Program-made: the position numbers and the translations under genes
The notes under the pieces: model-generated
Told to the model about the DNA's origin: nothing
Database searches by the model: none
Seen by the model: only the letters and a program-made list of their open reading frames with translations
Shown here: in pieces, positions 45,066 through 53,874 of the stretch
Position numbering within the stretch: position 1 is the first letter of the stretch
Layout: every line of letters begins with the position of its first letter
Assembly (NCBI GenBank): GCA_034110465.1
Contig: JAWUZD010000010.1
Span: 248,001-312,000, forward strand
Source: Aurantibacter sp034110465
GTDB lineage: Bacteria > Bacteroidota > Bacteroidia > Flavobacteriales > Flavobacteriaceae
DNA: 64,000 bases
Direction of reading: 5' to 3'

Positions 45066-46442
45066 TTAATTGTTTGACAAAATTAGTCTTTTTGTTAGAT
45101 AGTGGAAGCGTATAAACAATAAAATTGCAGCACTTGTTAATCCAGCTAATAATCCTAACCAAATTCCAAAACTACCATACATATCTTCTTTTCCTAGAAA
45201 CCAACTTATTGGAAACCCAATTAACCAATAAGAAATAAAGGTAATTAATGTTGGTATTTTAACATCTTGTAAGCCTCTTAATGCACCAAGAACTATAACC
45301 TGTAAACTATCGCTAATTTGAAAAATAGCTGCTGCTATTAATAATTGTGATGCTATTTTAACAACTTCAAAGTTATCTGCAGCGTTTACAACATCTTTAA
45401 AATCAACATATATTTTAGGTAAACTTGCATTAAATATTAAAAAGGCTAAGCAAAAAACAACTGCAAATATAAATCCGAAGAGAAAGATTGAAATGGCTAT
45501 ACGGCGCAATTCAAAATACTGCTTCAATCCTTTTTGATTTCCAACTCTAATCATAGCAGCAACACCTAATCCCATTGCCACCATAAATGTCATCGAACTT
45601 AAATTTAATGCAATTTGATTAGCTGCTTGATGATTTTTACCTAACAATCCACTCAACCAAATGGCAGAGGTGAAAATAGCCACTTCAAAAAACATTTGCA
45701 TGGCACTTGGTGCGCCTAACGCTATAATTTTATTCAGTTTTTGTTTAGAAAGGGTAAAAAACTTAATGTTAGTCACATACGCTTTAGATTTCTCTCTTTG
45801 TTTTAAAACAAACCACATAAACCAAAGCATTACAAATCTTGAAATTAAGGTTCCAATTCCTGCTCCAACAATACCAAGTTCTGGAAAACCAAACTTTCCA
45901 AAAATTAGTAAATAGTTTAATATTACATTAATGATGTTAGCTATTAACGTCGCATACATTGGATATTTTGTTAATGACAATCCATCGCTGAACTGCTTAA
46001 AAGCCTGAAAAACAATCAATGGCACTAAAGAAAATGCTACAATATCTAAATATGGTAAAGCCAGTTCTACAACCTCTAATGGTTGCTCCATAATATACAT
46101 TAGTGGCTTAGCAAAATATAAGGTTAGAAATAGTGTAACACCTAAAACCGTACACAAAAATAATCCGTGCTTAAAAGCCGATTTGCCTTCTTTAAAATTT
46201 TTAGCGGAATGTGCTTCTGCAATTAATGGCGTTATAGCAGTAGAAAAACCAATTCCAATAGACATTGCAATAAACATAAAACTATTACCTAAAGAAACTG
46301 CGGCTAATTCTGCAGTTCCAATTTGACCAACCATAATGTTATCTACAAAACTCACAAAGGTATGACCAAGCATACCAAGCATTACTGGTGCTGATAATTG
46401 CCAATTATATTTAAATTCCCTAGTGTAATCTTTTAATTGCAT
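45066..46442 (-). CDS. MATE-family multidrug/cation antiporter
   Basis: 458 residues with twelve hydrophobic segments. The MATE family start is present: QLSAPVMLGMLGHTFVSFVD followed by NIMVGQIGTAELAAVSLGNS, and the second half repeats a related pattern (LGAPSAMQMFFEVAIFTSAI). It should export drugs or other cations in exchange for Na+ or H+ and is closest to the NorM type. ATG at 46442 is almost directly preceded by a -7 element (see 46447-46454). The last segment ends at FHYLTKRLILSNN. Substrate range cannot be read from the sequence. Confidence 0.93.
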   Translation of the reverse strand: MQLKDYTREFKYNWQLSAPVMLGMLGHTFVSFVDNIMVGQIGTAELAAVSLGNSFMFIAMSIGIGFSTAITPLIAEAHSAKNFKEGKSAFKHGLFLCTVLGVTLFLTLYFAKPLMYIMEQPLEVVELALPYLDIVAFSLVPLIVFQAFKQFSDGLSLTKYPMYATLIANIINVILNYLLIFGKFGFPELGIVGAGIGTLISRFVMLWFMWFVLKQREKSKAYVTNIKFFTLSKQKLNKIIALGAPSAMQMFFEVAIFTSAIWLSGLLGKNHQAANQIALNLSSMTFMVAMGLGVAAMIRVGNQKGLKQYFELRRIAISIFLFGFIFAVVFCLAFLIFNASLPKIYVDFKDVVNAADNFEVVKIASQLLIAAAIFQISDSLQVIVLGALRGLQDVKIPTLITFISYWLIGFPISWFLGKEDMYGSFGIWLGLLAGLTSAAILLFIRFHYLTKRLILSNN

Positions 46443-46446
46443 TCTA

Positions 46447-46454
46447 CAAAAGTA
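46447..46454 (-). promoter_or_regulatory. TAnnTTTG -7 element abutting the MATE start codon
   Basis: TACTTTTG on the minus strand ends four bases before the ATG at 46442. If it is used, the mRNA would have almost no leader. No separate -33 element was verified. Confidence 0.45.
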
Positions 46455-46495
46455 CAGCTATTTATAAATTCATCATAAAAATTATGAGTTAAAAC

Positions 46496-46527
46496 AAAAA
46501 CAGCAAACCGAAAGATTTGCTGTTTTT
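46496..46527 (-). terminator. Intrinsic terminator of the nitronate monooxygenase gene
   Basis: AAAAACAGCAAA (46496-46507) and TTTGCTGTTTTT (46516-46527) form a perfect 12-base-pair stem; on the minus strand a T-rich run follows. It lies 25 bases downstream of the stop codon of the gene at 46552. Confidence 0.85.
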
Positions 46528-46551
46528 AAAACTAAGATTATAATTTATGAT

Positions 46552-47493
46552 CTATAGTTGTATTATATTTTTTTTAGCGTTTTCAAATTCTGTAACAATC
46601 TCTTTTACAATTTCATCTACAGATTTTATTTCGTGGATTAAACCAGCAATCTGACCAATTTCTAATTCACCTTCAATTAAATCACCTTCAAACATTCCTC
46701 TTTTAGCTCTTGCTCTTCCTAATAAAGTCTTTAATTCTTCTGCATTTGTTCCTTTTTGATATAACGCTTGTACATCATTAAAAAATTTATTTTTAACCAA
46801 TCTAACTGGAGCTAATTCTTTTAAAGTTAATTGTGTGTCGCCTTCTTTAGCATCTATAACTACTTGTTTAAAAGCATTATGCGCAGAGCTTTCTGTACTT
46901 GCTACAAAACGACTACCAATTTGAACGCCATTTGCACCTAAAACCATACAAGCTAACATAGCTTTTCCTGTTGCAATTCCTCCAGCAGCAATTAATGGAA
47001 TCGTTAATTTTTCGGCAACCATTGGTATTAGAGTTAACGTTGTGGTTTCATCTCTACCATTATGTCCACCAGCTTCAAAACCTTCGGCAACAATAGCATC
47101 TACGCCAGCTTCTTGGGCTTTTAATGCAAACTTTACACTACTAACTACATGAACAACAGTTACCCCTTTATCTTGTAACCATTTAGTCCACGTTTTTGGA
47201 TTTCCTGCAGAAGTAAATACAATTTTAATATCTTCTTCTACAATAATATTCATAATTTCCTCTACGTTAGGATATAACATAGGAACATTAATTCCGAAAG
47301 GTTTATTGGTGGCCTTTTTACATTTTTGAATATGCTCACGTAACACATCTGGATACATACTTCCTGCACCAATTAATCCTAAAATTCCAGAATTACTTGC
47401 TGCAGATGCTAAACGCCAACCTGAATTCCAAATCATTCCTGCTTGAATAATTGGATATTTTATATTGAATAAATTTGTAATACTATTATGCAT
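46552..47493 (-). CDS. Nitronate monooxygenase family flavoprotein
   Basis: 313 residues forming a TIM-barrel FMN enzyme. The N terminus, YPIIQAGMIWNSGWRLASAA, and LIGAGSMYPDVLREHIQKC are typical; VAEGFEAGGHNGRDETTT holds the active-site His region, and LIAAGGIATGKAMLACMVLG with GANGVQIGSRFVAS binds FMN phosphate. These are shared by nitronate monooxygenases and enoyl-ACP reductase FabK-like proteins; the GGHNGRDETT version favours the former class. It oxidises nitronates such as propionate 3-nitronate, or a related metabolite. It is separated from mnmA by 30 bases and may be cotranscribed with it. Confidence 0.85.
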   Translation of the reverse strand: MHNSITNLFNIKYPIIQAGMIWNSGWRLASAASNSGILGLIGAGSMYPDVLREHIQKCKKATNKPFGINVPMLYPNVEEIMNIIVEEDIKIVFTSAGNPKTWTKWLQDKGVTVVHVVSSVKFALKAQEAGVDAIVAEGFEAGGHNGRDETTTLTLIPMVAEKLTIPLIAAGGIATGKAMLACMVLGANGVQIGSRFVASTESSAHNAFKQVVIDAKEGDTQLTLKELAPVRLVKNKFFNDVQALYQKGTNAEELKTLLGRARAKRGMFEGDLIEGELEIGQIAGLIHEIKSVDEIVKEIVTEFENAKKNIIQL

Positions 47494-47523
47494 TTTATGT
47501 TGATTTAAAATGTGATTTTATAT

Positions 47524-48714
47524 TTAACTCATAACACCAGAACCTAACAATTCGTTGTCTTGATACCAAGCTACAAATTGTCCTTCTGTTATGGCAGATT
47601 GTTTTTGTTCAAACTCTACGTATAAACCTTCTTCTGTTTTGTAAAGCGTTGCTTTTTCTAATATTTGTCTATATCTAATACGACCTAAAACATCTAATTT
47701 CTCACCATTTTCAAGTTCTAAGTCTTCACGAATCCAATGAATTTCATCAGTTGCAACATAAACAACATTGTTATATAAACCAGGATGATTTTTACCTTGA
47801 CCTGTATAAATAATATTTTCTTCAACATCTGTCTCTATAACAAATAATGGTTCTATAGTTCCACCAACTCCAAGACCTTTTCTTTGTCCTTTGGTAAAAT
47901 AATGTGCGCCATTATGATTTCCAACTACTTTCCCGTCTTCTTTTTTGTAATCAATTCTTTTAGCTTTATAGGCTAATTCACTTTCTTTAGAACTGAATCT
48001 AGGAATGGATTTATGGTATGGTAAAAAATTGGCATCTATTTCAACAATTTCACCGTTTTTAGGTTTTAATTTCTGTTGAAGAAACTCTGGTAATCTTACT
48101 TTTCCAATAAAACATAGGCCTTGAGAATCTTTCTTATCGGCCGTAATTAAATCTGCTTTAGTAGCTATTTCTCTAACCTCAGGCTTTTGTAATTCACCTA
48201 CAGGAAATAAAGCTTTTGCTAATTGTTGTTGTGATAACTGACATAAAAAATATGATTGATCTTTATTATTATCTGCACCAGCTTTTAATTGATAAATGAT
48301 TTCTCCATCAACTTCTATTTCTGTTTTTTTGCAATAATGACCAGTAGCCACATAATCTGCACCAAGTTCTAAAGCAATCTTCATAAAAACATCAAACTTA
48401 ATCTCTCTATTACAAAGTACATCTGGGTTTGGCGTTCTTCCTTTTTCGTATTCATTAAACATATAGTCAACAATACGATCTTTATATTGCTCACTTAAAT
48501 CTACTGTTTGAAAAGGAATTCCTAATTTTTGAGCTACTAACATAGCATCGTTACTATCGTCTAACCACGGACATTCATCAGAAATAGTTACGGTATCATC
48601 ATGCCAATTCTTCATAAATAAGCCAATAACCTCGTAACCTTGCTCTTTTAATAAATGTGCAGCAACACTAGAATCTACGCCTCCAGATAAACCAACAATA
48701 ACTCTTTTTTTCAT
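47524..48714 (-). CDS. mnmA: tRNA-specific 2-thiouridylase
   Basis: 396 residues. The PP-loop VGLSGGVDSSVAAHLL (about 7-22) and GLFMKNWHDD are at the N terminus; CNREIKFDVF carries the first catalytic cysteine, and GLCFIGKVRLPEF the second, which receives persulfide sulfur. NKDQSYFLCQL is the tRNA-contact segment, and GAHYFTKGQRKGLGVGG with ENIIYTGQG is the C-terminal domain. It thiolates U34 in tRNAs for Lys, Glu and Gln using sulfur from IscS/Tus-type donors. The length matches the family (about 370-395). A -7 element precedes the gene at 48734-48741. Confidence 0.97.
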   Translation of the reverse strand: MKKRVIVGLSGGVDSSVAAHLLKEQGYEVIGLFMKNWHDDTVTISDECPWLDDSNDAMLVAQKLGIPFQTVDLSEQYKDRIVDYMFNEYEKGRTPNPDVLCNREIKFDVFMKIALELGADYVATGHYCKKTEIEVDGEIIYQLKAGADNNKDQSYFLCQLSQQQLAKALFPVGELQKPEVREIATKADLITADKKDSQGLCFIGKVRLPEFLQQKLKPKNGEIVEIDANFLPYHKSIPRFSSKESELAYKAKRIDYKKEDGKVVGNHNGAHYFTKGQRKGLGVGGTIEPLFVIETDVEENIIYTGQGKNHPGLYNNVVYVATDEIHWIREDLELENGEKLDVLGRIRYRQILEKATLYKTEEGLYVEFEQKQSAITEGQFVAWYQDNELLGSGVMS

Positions 48715-48733
48715 TTTGCGTTTTAATCAACTA

Positions 48734-48741
48734 CAAAGATA
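48734..48741 (-). promoter_or_regulatory. TAnnTTTG -7 element upstream of mnmA
   Basis: TATCTTTG on the minus strand ends 19 bases before the mnmA ATG at 48714. The nearest TTTG upstream is about 30 bases away, outside the usual spacing, so the match is partial. Confidence 0.5.
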
Positions 48742-48844
48742 AGTTATATATCTATTTTCTATAATCTAACACAAATTTTTTTTGTTTAACTTTTGTTTAA
48801 TATAATTTAACAATACTTTAAACTTTTTATGTTTAACTTATTTG

Positions 48845-48852
48845 TAAATTTG
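48845..48852 (+). promoter_or_regulatory. TAnnTTTG -7 element upstream of the first fasciclin gene
   Basis: TAAATTTG lies 30 bases before the ATG at 48883. It shows that the longer open frame starting at 48829 begins upstream of the probable transcription start, so the ATG at 48883 is the better start. No clean -33 element. Confidence 0.5.
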
Positions 48853-48882
48853 CTAAACAAAACAAACTTAATACTTAAAATT

Positions 48883-49860
48883 ATGAAAAATTTAAAAATT
48901 TTAACATTTGCTCTTTTAACAGCTATTAGTTTCAATTCATGTAGTGATGATGACATTTCAGAAACTAGGAACTTTGAAAAACCAATTAATATTGTTGAAA
49001 CAGCTCAATCATCAGATGATCTAAGCATTTTAGTTGAAGCAGTTATTAAAGCTGACCTAGTAGATGCACTAAGTGCAAATGGGCAAAAAACTGTATTTGC
49101 ACCAACAAATGAAGCTTTTATGAACTTTTTAGAGCTAAAAGGTTTTGCTAGTTTAGATGATGTACCTACTGATGTATTACAACAAATTTTACTGAATCAT
49201 GTAATTGGAAATGTTAGTATTACCTCATCAAGCTTAGCTGGGAATAGTGGCTATACTAATACATTAGCTACTGGTCCAAATGGAGCTAACTTGAGCCTTT
49301 ATTTTAATGCAACAAATGGTGTTGTATTAAATGATGGTGTTGCTGTTACTGTTCCTGACATTGGTACCTCTAATGGAATTGTACACATTGTTAACAAGGT
49401 TATAGATCTACCTACAATAGCAACTTTTGCAACAACAAACAATGCTTTATCTACTTTAGTTGATGCATTAGCCTATGCAGATACAGGTATGCCAACAGTA
49501 GATTATATTGATACTGTTTCAGACAGTACAGCAGGACCATTTACAGTATTTGCGCCAACAAACGATGCTTTTACAGAATTATTAGGAGATTTAGGAGCAA
49601 CTTCCTTCGATGATGTTGGAACAGTTACTATTGACCAAGTTCTACTAATGCATATTGTAAGCGGAAGTATACAGTCTAGCGGTTTACCTAGTGGTTCTGT
49701 TATGACTTTAAATGAAAGTATTACAGCAGACAATATGAACTTTACATTAACTGACCCTAATGACAGAGTAAGCAATATAATTTTATCACTAGTAGATATT
49801 CAAGCTACAAATGGAGTTGTTCATGTTATAGACAAAGTAATTTTACCATTACAACCATAA
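48883..49860 (+). CDS. Fasciclin-domain surface lipoprotein, first copy
   Basis: 325 residues from the ATG at 48883; the frame is open back to 48829, but that would disrupt the signal peptide. MKNLKILTFALLTAISFNSC is a lipoprotein signal peptide and the Cys is followed by Ser-Asp-Asp-Asp, matching the acidic signal that sends lipoproteins to the cell surface in Bacteroidota. Two FAS1 domains follow: the first with KTVFAPTNEAFMNFLE and VLLNHV-like LLNHVIGNVSI, the second with PFTVFAPTNDAFTELLGDL and VLLMHIVSG, each ending in a NGVVHVIDKV-type strand. FAS1 domains mediate adhesion. A paralogue follows directly. Confidence 0.92.
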   Translation: MKNLKILTFALLTAISFNSCSDDDISETRNFEKPINIVETAQSSDDLSILVEAVIKADLVDALSANGQKTVFAPTNEAFMNFLELKGFASLDDVPTDVLQQILLNHVIGNVSITSSSLAGNSGYTNTLATGPNGANLSLYFNATNGVVLNDGVAVTVPDIGTSNGIVHIVNKVIDLPTIATFATTNNALSTLVDALAYADTGMPTVDYIDTVSDSTAGPFTVFAPTNDAFTELLGDLGATSFDDVGTVTIDQVLLMHIVSGSIQSSGLPSGSVMTLNESITADNMNFTLTDPNDRVSNIILSLVDIQATNGVVHVIDKVILPLQP

Positions 49861-49875
49861 CATTTTATATTAAAT

Positions 49876-49915
49876 AAAAAAGAGCTTCAAAAATATTTTT
49901 GAAGCTCTTTTTATT
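49876..49915 (+). terminator. Intrinsic terminator of the first fasciclin gene
   Basis: AAAAGAGCTTCAAAAAT pairs with ATTTTTGAAGCTCTTTT, followed by a T-rich tail. The arm shares the core AAAGAGCTTCAAA with the terminator of the next gene. Confidence 0.92.
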
Positions 49916-50029
49916 TTTAAACTTATAATTCACAAAACTAACCATTTTTTTATTTGACAAGTCTTTTAATAAAAAAGACAACTTTTATTGATTGACAATT
50001 CATTAAAATATATATTTACAAAAAAACTT

Positions 50030-51004
50030 ATGATAATAATAAAAAGAATTTTAGTTGTAGTATTTGTTTTAGTAGCGTTTAACTCTTGTAGTAGTGACGA
50101 TGATGCAACTACAACAAAACAAACCAAAAACATTGTAGAAACTGCACAAGATGTCCCAGAACTTAGCCTATTAGTAGAAGCTGTAATCCAAGTTGATTTA
50201 GTAGGAGCATTAAGTGCAGATGGAGACAAGACTGTTTTCGCTCCAACAAATACCGCTTTTGAACAATTCTTAATGGATAATGGTTTTGCATCTTTATCAG
50301 ATGTTCCAGATGCAATTTTGACTCAAGTATTATTAAACCACGTTATAGATGGATCTAGCTTAGCATCAACAGATTTAGCAGGTTCTACTGGATACGCAAA
50401 TACATTAGCAGATGGACCAAACAACACTAAGCTAAGCATATTTTATAATGGAAACAATGGTGTAACTTTAAATGGAATATCTACAGTATCTACTCCAAAT
50501 GTTGATACAACTAACGGAATTGTGCATATTGTTAATACTGTTATTGGTTTACCAGACGTTGTAACTTTTGCTACTGCAGATCCTAATTTTAGTATTTTAG
50601 TAGATGCACTAACAAGAGAAACTAGTTTTACTTATGTAAGCACTTTACAAACAGTTAATGGCACAAGTCCAGCACCTTTTACAGTTTTTGCTCCAACTAA
50701 TTTAGCTTTTGCTGAATTATTAACAGAGCTTAATTATAATACTTTAGGAGATATACCTACATCTACATTATCAGCAACATTAGACACACACGTAATTACT
50801 GGTAATAACTATCAAGATACAGCTTTTCAAAGTGGTACAACATACAATACATTAGGTGGAGATCTAACTTTTACCTCTACTACTGATACAACTACTTTAA
50901 CAGATGAGAACGATAGAGTAAGTAATATTACTACTACAAATGTACAAGCTACAAATGGTGTTATTCACGTTATTGATAAAGTGGTATTACCACCATTGAC
51001 TTAA
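50030..51004 (+). CDS. Fasciclin-domain surface lipoprotein, second copy
   Basis: 324 residues from the ATG at 50030; an in-frame TTG at 49988 would spoil the signal peptide. MIIIKRILVVVFVLVAFNSC is the lipoprotein signal, and the Cys is followed by Ser-Ser-Asp-Asp-Asp, again a surface-export pattern. Two FAS1 domains: KTVFAPTNTAFEQFLMDN with LLNHVIDGSSL, and PFTVFAPTNLAFAELLTEL with LDTHVITGNNY, ending in NGVIHVIDKVVLPPL. It aligns throughout with the upstream copy, so the two arose by tandem duplication. A TATATTTA element at 50011-50018 with TTG at 49988-49990 could be its promoter. Confidence 0.92.
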   Translation: MIIIKRILVVVFVLVAFNSCSSDDDATTTKQTKNIVETAQDVPELSLLVEAVIQVDLVGALSADGDKTVFAPTNTAFEQFLMDNGFASLSDVPDAILTQVLLNHVIDGSSLASTDLAGSTGYANTLADGPNNTKLSIFYNGNNGVTLNGISTVSTPNVDTTNGIVHIVNTVIGLPDVVTFATADPNFSILVDALTRETSFTYVSTLQTVNGTSPAPFTVFAPTNLAFAELLTELNYNTLGDIPTSTLSATLDTHVITGNNYQDTAFQSGTTYNTLGGDLTFTSTTDTTTLTDENDRVSNITTTNVQATNGVIHVIDKVVLPPLT

Positions 51005-51027
51005 AATACTATTAAAAAAGAAAAAAT

Positions 51028-51066
51028 TAAAAAGAGCTTCAAATTACTTTGAAGCTCTTTTTTTGT
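51028..51066. terminator. Bidirectional intrinsic terminator between convergent genes
   Basis: AAAAAGAGCTTCAAA (51029-51043) pairs with TTTGAAGCTCTTTTT (51048-51062) around TTAC. T-rich runs lie on both strands, so it can serve the fasciclin gene and the MORN-like gene on the minus strand. Confidence 0.9.
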
Positions 51067-51098
51067 TTTACAATGTCAGGTTTTAGAAGAATTCTAAC

Positions 51099-51809
51099 TT
51101 ATTTCTTAGTCCCATTTTTATAAGGATTATTGCTTTTTCTGGTTAAATCACGTTCTTCAATTAATTTACCGTTTTTGTAGAATTTCCAAATACCTTTACG
51201 CTCATCGTTAAAATACTGTCCTTCTTCTAAAGGATTACCTTTACCATCAAAAGTTTTGTAAACACCATGAAATAGGTTGTCTTTATAGTTTTCAACACGT
51301 AATAGTTTCCCTTGTTCTGAATATGATAAACTTTCTCCGTTTAAAACACCTTTTTTATAATGCATAGTTTCTGCTAATTGCCCAGAAATATAATAAACAC
51401 TCTTTTTTTCGTTTAATTTACCTTCATCATTATAAAACTCTTGTGTCATTATTTGTTTAGAATCTTTATGATAGTAAAACCACTCACCTATATAAGTTTT
51501 ATCTCGCATTTTACCTTTACTTATTACATTTCCTTTTGCTGAATAAAATGTAACATTTGCTAAATCGTTTTCCTTATTAAAAACCCTAGTAGCAATCAAG
51601 ACTGCTTTGTTTTTTATAGCTTCAAAAAAGTTAAATGTGCCATAAGGTTTACCATGATTAAATTGTCCTTGATATCTTAGTATCTCTGACTCAGGAAATG
51701 TTTTTTGCCATTTTCCATGACGTTCACCTTTTTCGTCTAATTGGTTAATTTCTTGAGCACTTACTAAATTAAATGCAATTAGACTTATTAGTAGTAAAAA
51801 ATATTTCAT
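51099..51809 (-). CDS. MORN-repeat-like exported protein (YwqK-type)
   Basis: 236 residues. MKYFLLLISLIAFNLVSAQ is a signal peptide with probable cleavage before Gln19. The rest is a string of beta-hairpin units such as ERHGKWQKTFPESEILRYQG, KPYGTFNFFEAI, GEWFYYHKDSKQIMTQEFYN, NGESLSYSEQGKLLRVENY and GIWKFYKNGKLIEER, as in MORN and YwqK-type proteins. Database names call this type a toxin-antitoxin protein, but nothing here supports that. No partner toxin gene is adjacent. The protein is likely periplasmic or outer-membrane associated, and its role is unknown. Confidence 0.8.
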   Translation of the reverse strand: MKYFLLLISLIAFNLVSAQEINQLDEKGERHGKWQKTFPESEILRYQGQFNHGKPYGTFNFFEAIKNKAVLIATRVFNKENDLANVTFYSAKGNVISKGKMRDKTYIGEWFYYHKDSKQIMTQEFYNDEGKLNEKKSVYYISGQLAETMHYKKGVLNGESLSYSEQGKLLRVENYKDNLFHGVYKTFDGKGNPLEEGQYFNDERKGIWKFYKNGKLIEERDLTRKSNNPYKNGTKK

Positions 51810-51843
51810 AGTGTATAACGTTAATTATTAAATTCTATTTTAC

Positions 51844-51881
51844 AAAAAAACTGCCAAAGTGTAAATTTTGGCAGTTTTTTT
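51844..51881 (-). terminator. Intrinsic terminator of yidC
   Basis: AAAAAACTGCCAAA (51845-51858) pairs perfectly with TTTGGCAGTTTTTT (51867-51880). It lies 18 bases downstream of the yidC stop on the minus strand, with a run of T after the stem. Confidence 0.9.
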
Positions 51882-51898
51882 AGCACTATTTTTAAAAA

Positions 51899-53797
51899 CT
51901 ATTTCTTTTTGCTTTGTTGCTCTTGTTTTTGCTTCTCTGCTTCTATCATAATTTCTTTCATTTTCTTCTGAAAACGATTCTCTTTTTTAGGCTTGGTTTT
52001 ATTAACCTCAATTTTAGATAAAATTTTATTCTCGTCTAAAATAAAGTGTTTAATTACTAATAAAATACCAATACTAATTAAGTTAGACACAAAGTAATAT
52101 AAACTTAAACCAGATGCATAATTATTAAAGAATACTAACATCATTAAAGGCGCAAAGTAAATCATATACTTCATCATTTTTGCCATATCTGGCATACCTT
52201 CTTGTTGTGGTGCAGACATTTGTTGTTGTCCTGTAGTTAATTTCATATAAAAGAAAATAGCTATGGCTGCTAATATTGGAAATAAACTAATGTGATCTCC
52301 GTAAAGCGGAACATCTATAGGTAGTTTTGCAATTTCATCGTAAGAAGATAAATCTTCTGCCCATAAAAACTTTTTCTGTCTTAAAGCAAATGCTACTGGA
52401 AAGAATGAGAATAATGCATAAAATACGGGCATTTGAATTAACGCTGGCAAACAACCACTTAATGGGCTTGCGCCTGCCTTACTTTGTAACGCCATAGTTT
52501 CCTGTTGCGCTTTCATCTTATTATTTTTATGCTTCTCTTTAATAGCATCTAATTCTGGCTTCAGAATTTTCAACTTCATTTGAGATAAGTATTGCTTGTA
52601 TTGTACAAAAGACATGGCTAATTTAATTAACACAGTCATTACAATAATTGCAATTCCGTATGGTAAATACTGACTTAAAAAGCCAAATAATGGAATGAAT
52701 AAGAATTTGTTAATCCATCCAAAAATTCCCCAACCGTAATAAATACTTTCTTGTAAGTTATCTCCATATTTCTCTAAAGTTTTACGTTCCGATGGCCCAA
52801 AATAGAATTTAAAATTTTGATTGATGTTATTGCCTGTTAATGCTAAAGCTGTTTTTGCGTTGAAATGTTTTGTAAATAATGTATCTACTTTTTCGTCTTC
52901 AACTAAATTCTTAGATGCTAATTTTACTTTTTCAAAAGGTTTCTCTGAAACTAATATTGAACTAAAAAAATGTTGCTTAAAAGACAGCCATTTAACGTCT
53001 TGTTCCTCTTCTTCATCATCTCCAGAAATAGATAACTCATTTATTTCTCCACCTTCATAATTATAAACTAATTCTGTGTAACGATTTTCGTAAGAAATAC
53101 TTTGGTCATAACTGAAAGCTTTTAAACTCCAATCTAAATCTACTGTTTTAGAACTGTTTAAAATCTGATCTAAACCTTGAGAATTAATAGTAAAATCCAT
53201 CATATATTCTGATGGCTTAATGATATACTTGTATTCTAAAAATTGACTTTCAGACACATTAAGTTTAAATGAAACAATAGTATTTTCTCCACTTTTAAAA
53301 ACTTTAGAGTTAAAAACTAGATCTTTAGTATTTAGTATGCGATTATCTGTTGTCCCAAAATTTAAGTTGAAAGATGAATTATTCTCTTTAATTAAATATA
53401 TAGGTTGGTTTTTAGAATCTACGTGTTTCTTTAATTCCACCTCAGCTAAATAAGCACCTTTAGTGTTAAATTTCAACTTTAAAACGTCGTTTTCTACAGT
53501 AACAACTTCATCCTTAGCATTTGCATTATAAGCAAAAGCTCCTAATTTATTTTGTAAAGCTATCTGTTGTAAAGAATCCGATATTGGTACTGCATTAACT
53601 TCTGTTGGCGTATTTAATGTAGCTGTAGAAGTAGATTTTTCAGTTACTTCTTTTTTATCTTTTTCAACTTGTTCCTGTTTCGCTTTTTCTGCTAATTCGG
53701 CTTCTGTTGGCTGATTTTGCCACATCATGAACAATAAAATTCCGAAAATTAGTACAAAACCTATAATCGATTTTGTGTCAAGTTTTTTTTCTTCCAT
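51899..53797 (-). CDS. yidC: Membrane protein insertase YidC
   Basis: 632 residues. The N-terminal helix (SIIGFVLIFGILLFMMWQNQ) is followed by a long periplasmic domain (about 60-360) with acidic low-complexity spacing (SGDDEEEEQDVKW). The insertase core has GWGIFGWINKFLFIPLFGFL, LPYGIAIIVMTVLIKLAMSF, ASPLSGCLPALIQMPVFYAL and the last helices with NNYASGLSLYYFVSNLISIG. The tail is lysine-rich, as in ribosome-binding YidC proteins. It inserts proteins into the inner membrane with or without SecYEG. A hairpin-forming AACGC/GCGTT pair is seen just upstream of the ATG (53805-53827). Confidence 0.97.
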   Translation of the reverse strand: MEEKKLDTKSIIGFVLIFGILLFMMWQNQPTEAELAEKAKQEQVEKDKKEVTEKSTSTATLNTPTEVNAVPISDSLQQIALQNKLGAFAYNANAKDEVVTVENDVLKLKFNTKGAYLAEVELKKHVDSKNQPIYLIKENNSSFNLNFGTTDNRILNTKDLVFNSKVFKSGENTIVSFKLNVSESQFLEYKYIIKPSEYMMDFTINSQGLDQILNSSKTVDLDWSLKAFSYDQSISYENRYTELVYNYEGGEINELSISGDDEEEEQDVKWLSFKQHFFSSILVSEKPFEKVKLASKNLVEDEKVDTLFTKHFNAKTALALTGNNINQNFKFYFGPSERKTLEKYGDNLQESIYYGWGIFGWINKFLFIPLFGFLSQYLPYGIAIIVMTVLIKLAMSFVQYKQYLSQMKLKILKPELDAIKEKHKNNKMKAQQETMALQSKAGASPLSGCLPALIQMPVFYALFSFFPVAFALRQKKFLWAEDLSSYDEIAKLPIDVPLYGDHISLFPILAAIAIFFYMKLTTGQQQMSAPQQEGMPDMAKMMKYMIYFAPLMMLVFFNNYASGLSLYYFVSNLISIGILLVIKHFILDENKILSKIEVNKTKPKKENRFQKKMKEIMIEAEKQKQEQQSKKK

Positions 53798-53874
53798 ATG
53801 ATTTAACGCATTTATAAGCGTTATTTTTATTTAGTCAATAATTTATCCAAAACACAAATAATGTCAAGATGACA

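Noticed and set aside
51099..51809. Toxin-antitoxin system suggested by the YwqK-type name
   Set aside because: No toxin-like gene is next to it, and the protein has a secretion signal, which does not fit an antitoxin.
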